A stretch of 64,000 nucleotides of DNA, from NCBI RefSeq assembly GCF_009604375.1, contig NZ_WEGH01000004.1:62001-126000 (forward strand), written 5' to 3'. The notes below the pieces were generated by a model, which was not told where the DNA came from, ran no database searches, and saw only the letters and a list, made by a program, of their open reading frames with translations. How positions within the stretch are numbered: the first letter of the stretch is position 1; the number at the start of each line of letters is the position of its first letter. The DNA is from Actinomadura macrotermitis (GTDB taxonomy: Bacteria > Actinomycetota > Actinomycetes > Streptosporangiales > Streptosporangiaceae). Below are positions 33,917 to 42,983 of the stretch, one piece after another. The position numbers and the translations under genes were made by a program.

Positions 33917-35092
33917 GTGATGGCGAAACCGGTGACATCCCCCCTGCTGACGCGCTGCGCGCCCGCGCTGCTGGCGCGCATGGACCGGCTCGGTGACACG
34001 ATCTACCGGGCGATCATCACCGAGGTGGAGTTCTACGCCGGCATGGACGCCGAGCTGCTCGCCGACATGCGCGCGGTCAACGAGCGCACCGTCACCGAGA
34101 TGCTCACCCGCACCGCCGCCGGACGGCCGGCGACCAACGCGCCGGCCCGCCGCAACGCCCGCCGCCGGGCGCTGCAGGGGGTGCCGGTCGACGCGCTGCT
34201 GCAGGCCTACCGGATCGGCATCCGGGTGCTGTGGGAGGAGTTCACCGTCGAGGCCGAGAAGCTGCCGGACATCACGCTGGAGGAGATGGCGCAGGCCTCG
34301 ACGGCCATGTGGACGATGGCCGACACCACCAGCCAGGCGGTCAACGAGGTCTACCGCGACACCATGGTGGGCCTGGCGCGCGACGACGAGCGCCAGCGGC
34401 TGGTGCTGCTGTCCGCCCTGTTCGAGGGGCGCGTCGCCGACTGGGTCATGCTCGGCGGCACCGGCCGGGCGCTCGGGCTGCCCGAACGCGGGCCCTACCT
34501 CGGCGTGGCGGCGTCCCACCACGACGACGTCGCCGCCCTGGAGCGGGGGTTGCTCCGGCAGGGGCTCCGCTCGGCCTGGCAGCCCCGGGCCGACGAGCTG
34601 GCCGGCATCGTCGCGGTCCCGCAGCCGGCCGACGCCGCGCTCGCGCTGACGACCCTGGACGGGCTGGTCTCCGGCCGCGCCGGCGTCAGCCCGCCCTATT
34701 CCGGGCTGCGCGATACCGCCGACGGGCTGCGGCTGGCGCTGCTGGCCCGGGCGGCGCTGCCGGCCGGCTCCCGCGGCGCCGCCACCCTGGACGAGCGCCC
34801 GGTCGCCGCGCTGGTCGCGGCCAGCCCCGACCTGGCCGGCCGGCTGATCACCGCGGTGCTGCGGCCCGTCCTGGACCATCCCGACCACGAGGCGCTGCTG
34901 GAGGCGCTGGAGGTGTGGCTGGAGACCGGGGGCTCGACCGCCGAGGTCGCGGCCCGGCTGTTCTGCCACCGCAACACCGTCCGCAACCGGCTGGACCGCG
35001 TCGAGCGGCTCACCGGCCGCTCGCTGAGCCGCCCGGCCGACATCGCGACGCTCTACGCCGCGCTGTGGGCGCACCGCCTCAAGCGCGACTGA
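33917..35092 (+). CDS. PucR/CdaR-type helix-turn-helix regulator
   Basis: 391 residues. The C-terminal 60 are the PucR HTH (LEVWLETGGSTAEVAARLFCHRNTVRNRLDRVERLTG), with HRNTVRNRLDR as recognition helix. The N-terminal half is helical (LLQAYRIGIRVLWEEF is a conserved block) and the middle is a divergent GGDEF-like sensor. Starts GTGATG at 33917; ATG 33920 is equally possible; no ribosome site. Divergent from the liv-type importer, so probably its regulator. Confidence 0.85.
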   Translation: MMAKPVTSPLLTRCAPALLARMDRLGDTIYRAIITEVEFYAGMDAELLADMRAVNERTVTEMLTRTAAGRPATNAPARRNARRRALQGVPVDALLQAYRIGIRVLWEEFTVEAEKLPDITLEEMAQASTAMWTMADTTSQAVNEVYRDTMVGLARDDERQRLVLLSALFEGRVADWVMLGGTGRALGLPERGPYLGVAASHHDDVAALERGLLRQGLRSAWQPRADELAGIVAVPQPADAALALTTLDGLVSGRAGVSPPYSGLRDTADGLRLALLARAALPAGSRGAATLDERPVAALVAASPDLAGRLITAVLRPVLDHPDHEALLEALEVWLETGGSTAEVAARLFCHRNTVRNRLDRVERLTGRSLSRPADIATLYAALWAHRLKRD

Positions 35093-35271
35093 CCGCCCGG
35101 TCATACACGGGTCGGCACCGCCCCAAACGGGCAAGATCCCAGGTGGGATGGGCTCGATGCCTAGAATGGGGTGTTCGGGCAGTGCTGATCGTGGGGGCGA
35201 CAGCGGATGCGCACGACGAAGACAGGGACCAGGGCAGGACAGAACGGGGCAGGGCGGAACGGGGCGGCGCG

Positions 35272-37434
35272 ATGAGCGTCGGGGCGTGGCCGCCCGCGAC
35301 GCGGGCCGACGAGGGGTTCGGCTCCTCGCCCGGCCGCTCCACGGCGGTGTTCGCGCTGCTGAGCGGTCCCGAGCACCGGCTGGAGACGGCCAATCCGGCC
35401 TTTTTCGAGACGGTCGGCGCCGCCGACCGCGTCCGCTCGGGCCTGCCCCTCGCGCAGGTGCTGCCCGAGCTGGCCGAGCAGGGCTTCGTCGCGGTGCTGG
35501 ACGAGGTCTACCGCACCGGCCGGCCCCGCACCTCCCGCGACTCGCGGGTGCTGCTCGGCCGCGGCCGCCGGGCCCGCGAGGCGTTCTTCGACCTGACCTA
35601 CGAACCGCGCCTGGACGCCGCGGGCGGCGTCGTCGGCGTCGCGGTGTTCGGCGTGGAGACCACCGGCATCCGGCACGCCCAGCTGCTGGCGGCCGAGCAG
35701 CACGCGCTGCTGGAGCAGATCGCCCGCCAGGCGCCGCTGGAGCAGACCCTGGACGGCATGGCCCGGGTGATCGAGAAGCTGTCGCCCGGCGCGCTCGCCT
35801 CGGTGCTGCTGGCCGACGCCGACGGCCGGCACCTGCGGCACGGCGCCGCGCCCAGCCTGCCGCGCTTCTACACCGACGCGATCGACGGCATCGCCACCGG
35901 CGAGGCCGCCGGGGCGTGCGGCACCGCCGCGCACCGCCGCCGCACGGTCGTCGCCGCCGACATCGCCGCCGACCCGTTCTGGGACGGCTACCACGAGCTG
36001 GCCGCCCGCGCCGGGCTGGCGTCGTGCTGGTCCACCCCGATCCTCGGCGGCGACGGGCGGCTGCTCGGCACCTTCGCGATCTACCACCGCGTCGCGCGCA
36101 CGCCGCAGGTCTCCGATTTCGGGCTCTGCGACCTGTTCGCCGGCATCGCCGCGCTCGCCATCGAGCGCCACCTCGGCGAGCAGGCCCGGACCGCCGCGGT
36201 GGCCAAGGAGAAGGCCGCCCGCGCCGACCTGGCGTTCCTGCTGGGGGCCGGCAGCGTCCTCGCGCAGAACCTGGACCACACCGAGACGCTGCAGCGGCTG
36301 GCGGACCTGTGCGTGCCGGCGCTCGCCCCGCTCTGCACGGTCGACGTCGTCGAGGACGGGCAGGTCTGCCGGGTCGCCATCGCCGCCGCCACCGTGCGCG
36401 AGCAGCGGCTGCTGGCCGCGCACCCGCCCGACACCGGCGCCATGGTCGGCCGGGTACTGGCGGGCGGCGGCACCGAGGTCGCCCGGCACGCCCCGGCCGA
36501 CCTGTGGGGCGGCCTCGGCATCACCGACCGGCTGTGCGTGCCGCTGACCGACCGCGGCGCGGCCTTCGGCGCCCTCACCCTGCTGACCGGCGGCGGCCGG
36601 CCGCTGGAGGACCGGGTGGTGTCGCTGGCCGAGGAGCTGGCCCGCCGCGCCGCGATGGCCGCCCGCAACGCCCGCCAGTACGCCCAGCGCGCCCAGCTGG
36701 CGCACGACCTGCAGGCCGGGCTGCTGCTGCCCGACCTGCCCGCGCTGCCCGGCGCCGGGCTCGCCACCCACTACCACCCGGCCGGCGAGGGGCTGGAGAT
36801 CGGCGGCGACTTCTACGACGTGTTCCCGCTGGCGGGCCGCACCTGCTGGGCCTTCATGATCGGGGACGTGTGCGGGCGCGGCGCCGTCGCGGCGACGACC
36901 ACCGCCCTGGTCCGGCACACCGCCCGCGCCGTCGCCCGGCTGCTGCCCGGCCCGGCCGAGGTGGTGCAGGCCGTCAACACCGCACTGCTGGAGCGCCCCG
37001 GCAACCTCGGCGGCGGCTTCGTCACCCTGGTCTACGGCCACCTGGCCCGCGAGGACGACCGGCTGACGGTCGAGCTGGTGCGGGCCGGGCACGTCCTGCC
37101 GCGCCTGCTGGGCCCCGGCGGGGCCGTCACCCAGATCGACGCCGAGGGCGCGCTGCTCGGCCTGATGGACGATCCCGGCGTGGAGCCGTGCCGGCTGGAG
37201 CTGAGGCCCGGGCAGAGCCTGGTCCTGGTCACCGACGGCATCACCGAGGCCCGCTCGGCCGCCGGGGCGATGTTCAACGACGAGGGGCTGGACGGCGCGC
37301 TGGCGGCCGTCCCCCCGAACGCCGACGCCGCCGCGGTACTGGACACCCTCACCGCCGCCGTCCGCGCCTTCACCGGCCCGGCCGCCGTCGACGACGACCA
37401 GGCGGCGCTCGTGCTCACCGCCCTTTCCAAATAG
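35272..37434 (+). CDS. PAS-GAF-GAF SpoIIE-type serine phosphatase
   Basis: 720 residues. A PAS domain at about 20-140 (LETANPAFFETVG), a first GAF at 150-305 (GACGTAAHRRRTVVAADIAAD), a second GAF at 320-475, and a PP2C/SpoIIE domain from about 490 to the end with metal-binding EIGGDFYDVF, GDVCGRG, LVTDGITEAR and DDDQAALVL. Such proteins dephosphorylate anti-anti-sigma factors; none is encoded next to it. ATG 35272 is the common choice; a GTG in frame at 35182, shortly after a TAGAAT box (35162-35167), could be a leaderless start. Confidence 0.88.
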   Translation: MSVGAWPPATRADEGFGSSPGRSTAVFALLSGPEHRLETANPAFFETVGAADRVRSGLPLAQVLPELAEQGFVAVLDEVYRTGRPRTSRDSRVLLGRGRRAREAFFDLTYEPRLDAAGGVVGVAVFGVETTGIRHAQLLAAEQHALLEQIARQAPLEQTLDGMARVIEKLSPGALASVLLADADGRHLRHGAAPSLPRFYTDAIDGIATGEAAGACGTAAHRRRTVVAADIAADPFWDGYHELAARAGLASCWSTPILGGDGRLLGTFAIYHRVARTPQVSDFGLCDLFAGIAALAIERHLGEQARTAAVAKEKAARADLAFLLGAGSVLAQNLDHTETLQRLADLCVPALAPLCTVDVVEDGQVCRVAIAAATVREQRLLAAHPPDTGAMVGRVLAGGGTEVARHAPADLWGGLGITDRLCVPLTDRGAAFGALTLLTGGGRPLEDRVVSLAEELARRAAMAARNARQYAQRAQLAHDLQAGLLLPDLPALPGAGLATHYHPAGEGLEIGGDFYDVFPLAGRTCWAFMIGDVCGRGAVAATTTALVRHTARAVARLLPGPAEVVQAVNTALLERPGNLGGGFVTLVYGHLAREDDRLTVELVRAGHVLPRLLGPGGAVTQIDAEGALLGLMDDPGVEPCRLELRPGQSLVLVTDGITEARSAAGAMFNDEGLDGALAAVPPNADAAAVLDTLTAAVRAFTGPAAVDDDQAALVLTALSK

Positions 37435-37446
37435 ATAGATCATCGG

Positions 37447-37461
37447 TATATATAGACGGCA
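37447..37461 (+). promoter_or_regulatory. -10 region and likely leaderless start of the PadR gene
   Basis: TATATATA at 37447-37454 lies 6 bases before the ATG at 37461 and there is no ribosome site, so transcription probably starts at the initiation codon. The AT-rich symmetric element could also be the PadR operator. Confidence 0.5.
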
Positions 37462-37832
37462 TGAGCAGGACGATGCAGGAACCGACGTTCCTGATCCTGA
37501 CCGCGCTGGCCGACGGGCCGCAGCACGGGTACGGGATCATCGCCGACGTCGAGCAGATCTCCGCCGGCCGCACCCGCCTGCGCGCGGGCACCCTGTACGC
37601 CGCGCTGGACCGGCTGCAGGCCGACGGGCTGATCGCGCCCGACCGCGAGGAGGTCGTGGACGGCCGGCTGCGGCGCTACTACCGGCTGACCGACGACGGC
37701 GCGGCCGCGCTCGCCGCCGAGGCCGCCGCGCTCCGCCGCCGCACCGAGGCCGCCGAACGCCGCCTCGCCTCCTTCCGCCTCGGCGGCGCCACCCCCGCCT
37801 TCGCGGCCCACCCCCCGAGAGGACTCCGTTGA
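37461..37832 (+). CDS. PadR-family transcriptional regulator
   Basis: 123 residues: FLILTALADGPQHGYGIIADV, GTLYAALDRLQADGLIAP and RRYYRLTDDGAAALAAEA are the PadR winged helix and wing. The C-terminal region is a short dimerisation helix. Its stop overlaps the TTG start of the membrane-protein gene, a usual pairing in which PadR controls a membrane or transport function. Confidence 0.9.
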   Translation: MSRTMQEPTFLILTALADGPQHGYGIIADVEQISAGRTRLRAGTLYAALDRLQADGLIAPDREEVVDGRLRRYYRLTDDGAAALAAEAAALRRRTEAAERRLASFRLGGATPAFAAHPPRGLR

Positions 37833-38869
37833 GCACGCTCGAAGACCGCTACCGCCGCCTGCTGGCCTGCTACCCGGCCGCCCACCGCGCCGAGCACGGG
37901 CAGGAGATGCTGGACGTGCTGCTGGCCGGGGCGGGCCCCGGCCAGACCCGGCCCTCCCTCGCCGACACCGCCGACCTGCTCCTCGGCGCGGCCCGGATCC
38001 GGCTCCGGCAGGCCACCGCCGGGACCGGGGCCCCGGGCTGGCCCGCCGCGCTCTCGGTGACCGGCCTGCTGGCGACGCTGTTGCTGCTGGCGGACGGGCT
38101 GCGGTTCGCCCTCAACGTCCCCTCCACCGCGTCCCTGATGTCGGAGCGGCGGGCGGAGCTCGGCGAGCCCCTGCGGCAGTTGCTGGTCCTCTATTTCGGC
38201 ACCGCTCCGTACTGGCTCGCCTGGGCGGTCATCGCCGTCCTGGTCTGGCGCGGCGCCCGCCGGCCGGCCGCGATCGCCACCTGCGCGGTCACCGGGGTCC
38301 AGGTGGCCGCCGCCTGTTGCGCGCCGTTCGCCCCTGGCCTGCCGGGAGGGTTGCTGATGCTGTCGCTGGCGGGCTTCCCGCTGCCGCTGGCGCTGCTGGC
38401 CACCGCGTCCCTGGTGGCGTCCCCGGGCCCCGGCCACGGCGCACGGCTGCTGGGACGCCGCCGGATCGCGGTCGCGGCGGCGCTCGCCGTCCTCCTCGTC
38501 GCGCTCACCAGCCACCCGCTGGTCGCCCTGATCACCCCGGACCCGACCCCCGGGTCCATCGACAACCTCGACGAGACGCTGTGGCGCTGGTCGGTGTCGC
38601 GCGGGACCGCCCTGCTCACGGCCGCCGTCCTCATCGCCGCCTCCCTGGCGCACACCCGGCACGGCCGCCGCGCCTGCGCCCTGCTGGCCATCCCGCTCGC
38701 CCCGCTGCTCGCCACGGAGGCCGAGATGCTCATCAACGGGTCCGTCGTCATGCAGACCGGCCCGTTCCGCCCCCTGGCCATCGGGCTGCTCGGCTTCGGC
38801 GCGGTCCTGCTGGCCGTCCGCCTCGCCGAGGCGCCCGGCCAAGGCCGCGACCGGCTCAGAACGCGTTGA
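37829..38869 (+). CDS. Membrane protein with HAAS-like N-terminal domain
   Basis: 346 residues. The N-terminal 50 (DRYRRLLACYPAAHRAEHGQEMLDVLL) resemble the helical domains found after PadR genes (HAAS/DUF1700-like). Then about seven hydrophobic segments. TTG start at 37829 overlaps the PadR stop and has AGAGGA upstream. The 3' end overlaps the convergent acyl-CoA dehydrogenase gene by 14 bases. Function unknown; probably the target of the PadR. Confidence 0.75.
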   Translation: MSTLEDRYRRLLACYPAAHRAEHGQEMLDVLLAGAGPGQTRPSLADTADLLLGAARIRLRQATAGTGAPGWPAALSVTGLLATLLLLADGLRFALNVPSTASLMSERRAELGEPLRQLLVLYFGTAPYWLAWAVIAVLVWRGARRPAAIATCAVTGVQVAAACCAPFAPGLPGGLLMLSLAGFPLPLALLATASLVASPGPGHGARLLGRRRIAVAAALAVLLVALTSHPLVALITPDPTPGSIDNLDETLWRWSVSRGTALLTAAVLIAASLAHTRHGRRACALLAIPLAPLLATEAEMLINGSVVMQTGPFRPLAIGLLGFGAVLLAVRLAEAPGQGRDRLRTR

Positions 38870-40004
38870 CCCCGGTCAGCGCGCGCCCGATGAGCAGCTT
38901 GTGGATCTGGCTGGTGCCCTCATACAGGGTCATCACCCGGGCGTCGCGCAGGTACTTGCCGACCGGGTACTCGTCGATGTAGCCGTACCCGCCGAACACC
39001 TGCAGCGCGTTGTTGGCGGCGCGGACGGCGGCCTCGCTGGCGAACAGCTTGGCCTTGGAGGACGCGGTGGCGAACTCCTCGCCCCGCTCGATGAGGTCGG
39101 CGACCCGCCAGACCAGCAGCCGGGCGGCGTCCACGTCCAGGGCGATGTCGGCGAGCAGCTCCTGGACGAGCTGATGCGCGGCGATCGGCTTGCCGAACTG
39201 CTCGCGTTCGGTGGCGTAGCCGACCGCCGCGTCCAGGCAGCCCTGCGCGATGCCGACGCAGCCGGCCGCGACCGACATGCGGCCCTTGGCGAGCGCGGCC
39301 ATCGCCACGGTGAAGCCCTTGCCCTCGGCGTGCAGGCGCGCCGAGTCGGGGACGCGGACGCCGTCCAGCGACAGCTCGGCGGTGGCCTGGCCGCGCAGCC
39401 CGAGCTTGCCGTGGATCTCGCGGGCGGTCAGGCCGGGCGAGGGGCACGGCACCAGGAACGCCGACACGCCCCGGTGCCCCGGGCCGCCGGTGCGCGCGAA
39501 CACCAGCGCGACGTCGGCCCAGGTGCCGTTGGTGATGAAGGTCTTGGTGCCGGTCAGCACCCAGTCGTCGCCGTCGCGGACGGCGCGGGTAGTGAGGTTG
39601 GCGGCGTCGGACCCGGTGCCCGGCTCGGTGAGCGCGAAGCAGCCGAGCGCCTCGCCGGACGTCAGCCGGGGCAGCCACCGCCGCTTCTGCTCCTCGGTGC
39701 CGTAGCCGTTGATCGACTTGCCGACCAGGCCGAGCGAGACCGACACGATGCCGCGCACCGCCGAGTCGCCCCGGCCGAGCTCCTCCAGCACCAGGCAGTA
39801 CGCCAGGTGGTCGCCGCCCGAGCCGCCGTGCTCCTCGGGCAGGGTGAGGCCGAGGAAGCCCAGGTCGCCGAGCCGCTTGATGATCCCCCGGTCCACCGAC
39901 TCGGCGCGGTCCCAGGCGGCGGCGTGCGGGACGATCTCGCGGTCGACGAACTCGGCGGCGAGCCGCCGCACCGCGTCCTGCTCCTCCGAGAGCTTCAGGT
40001 CCAT
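38856..40004 (-). CDS. Acyl-CoA dehydrogenase
   Basis: 382 residues. Family landmarks: PEEHGGSGGDHLAY, CFALTEPGTGSDAANL (FAD/substrate site), GTKTFITNG, ATEREQFGKPIAAHQ, QVFGGYGYIDEYPVGKYLRDAR and MTLYEGTSQI with the catalytic Glu near residue 363. It oxidises an acyl-CoA to the 2-enoyl-CoA and passes electrons to ETF; chain specificity is not evident. ATG 40004 has GGAGGGAG upstream. Divergent from a TetR gene, probably its regulator. Confidence 0.92.
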   Translation of the reverse strand: MDLKLSEEQDAVRRLAAEFVDREIVPHAAAWDRAESVDRGIIKRLGDLGFLGLTLPEEHGGSGGDHLAYCLVLEELGRGDSAVRGIVSVSLGLVGKSINGYGTEEQKRRWLPRLTSGEALGCFALTEPGTGSDAANLTTRAVRDGDDWVLTGTKTFITNGTWADVALVFARTGGPGHRGVSAFLVPCPSPGLTAREIHGKLGLRGQATAELSLDGVRVPDSARLHAEGKGFTVAMAALAKGRMSVAAGCVGIAQGCLDAAVGYATEREQFGKPIAAHQLVQELLADIALDVDAARLLVWRVADLIERGEEFATASSKAKLFASEAAVRAANNALQVFGGYGYIDEYPVGKYLRDARVMTLYEGTSQIHKLLIGRALTGVNAF

Positions 40005-40043
40005 GGCTTTCTCCCTCCGGTCCCGGCGAGGCTAACCGGCATT

Positions 40044-40062
40044 AAACTAGCGATGCAAGTTT
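40044..40062. promoter_or_regulatory. Candidate TetR operator
   Basis: AAACTAGC-GAT-GCAAGTTT, eight-base arms with one mismatch, midway between the divergent acyl-CoA dehydrogenase and TetR genes. Spacing and symmetry suit a TetR dimer controlling both. Confidence 0.5.
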
Positions 40063-40086
40063 TTCCGTCTCCCCCAGGAGGTCGCC

Positions 40087-40722
40087 GTGGCACGGCCGAG
40101 CCGTCCGCTGCTCAGCCGGGAGCGCATCGTGGCCGCCGCGCTCGCGCTGGTCGACGCCGAGGGCCTGGACGCGGTGTCCACCCGGCGCCTGGCCGCCGAG
40201 CTCGGCGTGGCCGGGCCGTCGCTGTACAACCACCTCGCCACCAAGGACGAGCTGCTGGACGCGGTCGTCGACGCCGTCCTCGGCGAGGTGGACCTGTCGA
40301 TGTTCACCGGCGGCCCCGACTGGCGCGGGGCGCTGGAGTCGTGGGCCCGCTCCTACCGGGCGGCGCTCGCCGCGCACCCGCGGGTGGTGCCCGCGCTGTC
40401 GCAGGGGATGGGCCGCCGCCCGAACGCGCTGCGGCTCGCCGACGCCGTCTTCGGCGGCCTGGTCGCCGCGGGCTGGCCGCGCCGCGAGGCGACCCGCGTC
40501 GGCGCCCTGATGCGCTACTTCATCACCGGCTCCTCGCTCGGCTCGTTCGCCGGCGGCTTCCCCGACGACGCCGCCGTCTACCAGGGCGACTACCCCAACC
40601 TCGGGGAGGCGCACCTGCTCGCCGCGCGGCAGCGCGAGATCGACGAGTCGGCGTTCGAGGCGGGCCTCACCGCGCTGCTGGACGGCCTGGAACTGCGCCT
40701 GGCGTCGCTGCGGATCCGTTAG
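40087..40722 (+). CDS. TetR-family regulator (TetR_C-type)
   Basis: 211 residues. The HTH is at the N-end: LSRERIVAAALALVDAEGLDAVSTRRLAAELGVAGPSLYNHLATKDELLDAV. The C-terminal ligand domain resembles that of TetR itself (RVVPALSQGM, YFITGSSLGSFAGGF). GTG at 40087 follows CAGGAGG by 5 bases. Divergent to the acyl-CoA dehydrogenase. Confidence 0.9.
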   Translation: MARPSRPLLSRERIVAAALALVDAEGLDAVSTRRLAAELGVAGPSLYNHLATKDELLDAVVDAVLGEVDLSMFTGGPDWRGALESWARSYRAALAAHPRVVPALSQGMGRRPNALRLADAVFGGLVAAGWPRREATRVGALMRYFITGSSLGSFAGGFPDDAAVYQGDYPNLGEAHLLAARQREIDESAFEAGLTALLDGLELRLASLRIR

Positions 40723-40756
40723 TGTGATCGGTCCGTCACCGTCTCCTGAGGTTCCC

Positions 40757-41548
40757 ATGACCGAACGCGACCGTCCGGCCCCCGGCCTCTCCGACGCCGC
40801 CAGCGCGCGGATCTACGACTACTCGCTCGGCGGCAAGGACAACTACGCGGCCGACCGGGACGCCGCGCTCGGCGCGCTGATGGCGCACCCGGCCGCCCGG
40901 CTCCTGCCGCGCGAGAACCGCAAGTTCCTGCGCCGCGCGGTGCGCTGCCTGCTGGACGCGGGCGTGCGGCAGTTCGTCGACGTCGGCTGCGGGCTGCCCG
41001 GCAAGGGCAACGTGCACCAGGTCGTGCACGGCGTGGACCCGGCCGGCACCGTCGCCTACGTCGACCACGACCCGGTCGCGGTCGTGCACTACCGGGCGCT
41101 GCTGCACGCCGAGCCGAACGCGGTGGCGGTGCAGGCCGACGCCCGCGACCCGGCGTCGGTGCTCGGCCACCCCGAGCTCACCGCGCTGATCGACTTCGAC
41201 CGGCCGGTCGGGGTGCTGATGGTCTCGCTGCTGAGCCTGATTCCCGACGAGGACGACCCCGGCGGCGTGGTGCGCGCCTTCACCTCCGTGCTCGCCCCCG
41301 GCGGCCACCTGGTGGTGTGCGACTTCACCGACGAGGCCCGCACCGACCACGACCGGGCCGCCGGAGCCGAACTCATGGCGCGGACGGGCATCACGGTCGC
41401 GTTCCGCTCCCGCGAGCGGCTGGCCGGGTACTTCGACGGCCTGGAGCTGCTGGAGCCGGGACTGGTCCCGGCCCCCGACTGGCGCCCGGACCGCCCCTAC
41501 GAGCCCGCCACCGGCTGGCTCCTGGCGGGCGTCGGCCGCAAGCCCTAG
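40757..41548 (+). CDS. SAM-dependent methyltransferase, DUF574 / Methyltransf_19 family
   Basis: 263 residues of an actinobacteria-specific family: SDAASARIYDYSLGGKDNYAADRDAA at the N-end, then QFVDVGCGLPGKGNVHQV (SAM-binding motif I) and VAYVDHDPVAV with the acidic residue for the ribose. The family is numerous in actinomycetes and mostly uncharacterised. ATG 40757 follows CTGAGG. The last four bases overlap the convergent DUF4328 gene. Confidence 0.9.
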   Translation: MTERDRPAPGLSDAASARIYDYSLGGKDNYAADRDAALGALMAHPAARLLPRENRKFLRRAVRCLLDAGVRQFVDVGCGLPGKGNVHQVVHGVDPAGTVAYVDHDPVAVVHYRALLHAEPNAVAVQADARDPASVLGHPELTALIDFDRPVGVLMVSLLSLIPDEDDPGGVVRAFTSVLAPGGHLVVCDFTDEARTDHDRAAGAELMARTGITVAFRSRERLAGYFDGLELLEPGLVPAPDWRPDRPYEPATGWLLAGVGRKP

Positions 41549-42870
41549 GCGGTGTGGCGGCGCGTCAGGAACAGCGTCACCGCGATGCCGCAGAGCAGGG
41601 CCGCCTCGCCGGTGAGCGCCGCCTTCCCGGCGGTGCGGAACGCCTGCGCGTACGCGATGACCTGCGGGGACCCGGCGACGACGGGGCTTTGCGGGTCAAA
41701 GCCGGTGATGGCCGGGACGCCCGTCAGCCGGAACTCGGCGTAAAGGAGGAACAGCGCGGCGACGGCGGCCAGCACGCCCCAGGCGATCACTCCGGGCAGG
41801 GCGCGGCCGAACCCGTCGCGGCGCAGCAGCAGCGCCGCCGCGACGTGCCCGGCGAGGAACAGCACGAGCGCGACCAGGCCCACGAAGACCAGCGTCTGCC
41901 GGTTGCCGGCGGCGATCCCCCAGCTCGCGCGGTCGGGCGTGAGCGCGGCGGCGCCCCCGAAGGCGGCCGCGCAGAGCGCGAAGAGCGCCAGCGCGGGCAC
42001 CACCAGCGCGAGGACCACCAGGACCCGGCGGCCGGCGGACACCACCCGGACGGCGGGGAACGGCGCGGCGGGCGCGGGCCGGGGCGCCGCCGCCGGGGCG
42101 GGCGGAGGCAGGGGCGGCGCTGAGGCGGGCGGAGGCGCCGGGGGCGCGGCGGCGATCGCGGCGTTCTGGAAGGCGGTGAGCCGGACGGCCACCGCCGCGC
42201 CGAGCAGGCCCGACACGAACGTCACGACCGCCAGCACGCCGCTGATCGCGTAACCGGCCTCGTAGGCGTCCAGCGACGCGGCCATGTGCTCGCCGGCGCC
42301 GCCGAACAGGATCGGCCCGCTGCCCATAGACCGGGCCTCCTGCCCGCCCTGGAAGACCGCGAACCGGTAGCCGGCCAGGAGCAGCTCGCCGAGCACCCAG
42401 GTGACCCACCATGCCCGGATCAGCCAGGAGCGGCGGACCCGGTACAGGGCGTCGGGACGGTGGCCGCCCGCCGGGTGGCTGAGCGCCCACACCTCGTCCA
42501 GGACCTTCTTCGGCACGACCAGGCCGGCGACCGGCACCACCCACGACAGCCCCGCCCAGGCGTCGCCGTAGGACAGGTGCACCCCCGTCAGCGCCCGGGC
42601 GTTCTGCCGCAGCGCGTGCGTCCAGGCGATCAGCACACCGGTGGTGGCCAGCCCGAACAGCCCCCACACCAGGGTCGCGACGAACTCGCGGTGCGTGCGC
42701 GCGCCGATCAGCTCGACGGGGGTGTCGGCCAGGTGCTCGGCGAGGTCGAACCGCATGGGGACGGTGGACAGGGCGTAGCAGCCCGTCAGCGCCAGGAGTG
42801 CGGCGGCCGCCCAGCCGAGCCCGGCGACGGGCCGCAGCACCCGGCCCGGCGGCGCGGCGGTGGCCGTCAT
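41545..42870 (-). CDS. DUF4328-type membrane protein
   Basis: 441 residues. Residues 15-235 contain the DUF4328 pattern: membrane segments separated by SYGDAWAGLSWVVPVAGLVVPKKVLDEVW and RVRRSWLIRAWWVTW. A Pro/Ala-rich linker (about 240-275) leads to four more membrane helices. Function unknown. The ATG at 42870 overlaps the stop of a 38-codon ORF which in turn overlaps the histidine kinase gene, so it belongs to the two-component operon. Confidence 0.82.
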   Translation of the reverse strand: MTATAAPPGRVLRPVAGLGWAAAALLALTGCYALSTVPMRFDLAEHLADTPVELIGARTHREFVATLVWGLFGLATTGVLIAWTHALRQNARALTGVHLSYGDAWAGLSWVVPVAGLVVPKKVLDEVWALSHPAGGHRPDALYRVRRSWLIRAWWVTWVLGELLLAGYRFAVFQGGQEARSMGSGPILFGGAGEHMAASLDAYEAGYAISGVLAVVTFVSGLLGAAVAVRLTAFQNAAIAAAPPAPPPASAPPLPPPAPAAAPRPAPAAPFPAVRVVSAGRRVLVVLALVVPALALFALCAAAFGGAAALTPDRASWGIAAGNRQTLVFVGLVALVLFLAGHVAAALLLRRDGFGRALPGVIAWGVLAAVAALFLLYAEFRLTGVPAITGFDPQSPVVAGSPQVIAYAQAFRTAGKAALTGEAALLCGIAVTLFLTRRHTA

Positions 42871-42983
42871 GCCCCACCGCCCGGGATGGCGCAGGCGGCG
42901 AGCGCGGAGTGGGCGCGCAGGCGGCGCATGGGGGACCTCGATTCGGCGGGGGACGCGGGGGTGCTTGCCGGCACCACGATCAT
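42867..42983 (-). CDS. Small ORF linking kinase and DUF4328 genes
   Basis: 38 codons, MIVVPASTPASPAESRSPMRRL and a short hydrophobic end. Its ATG overlaps the kinase TGA (ATGA at 42983-42980) and its TGA overlaps the DUF4328 ATG (ATGA at 42870-42867). Two such junctions in a row argue for translation of this frame as a coupling peptide; no homology is recognised. Confidence 0.45.
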   Translation of the reverse strand: MIVVPASTPASPAESRSPMRRLRAHSALAACAIPGGGA

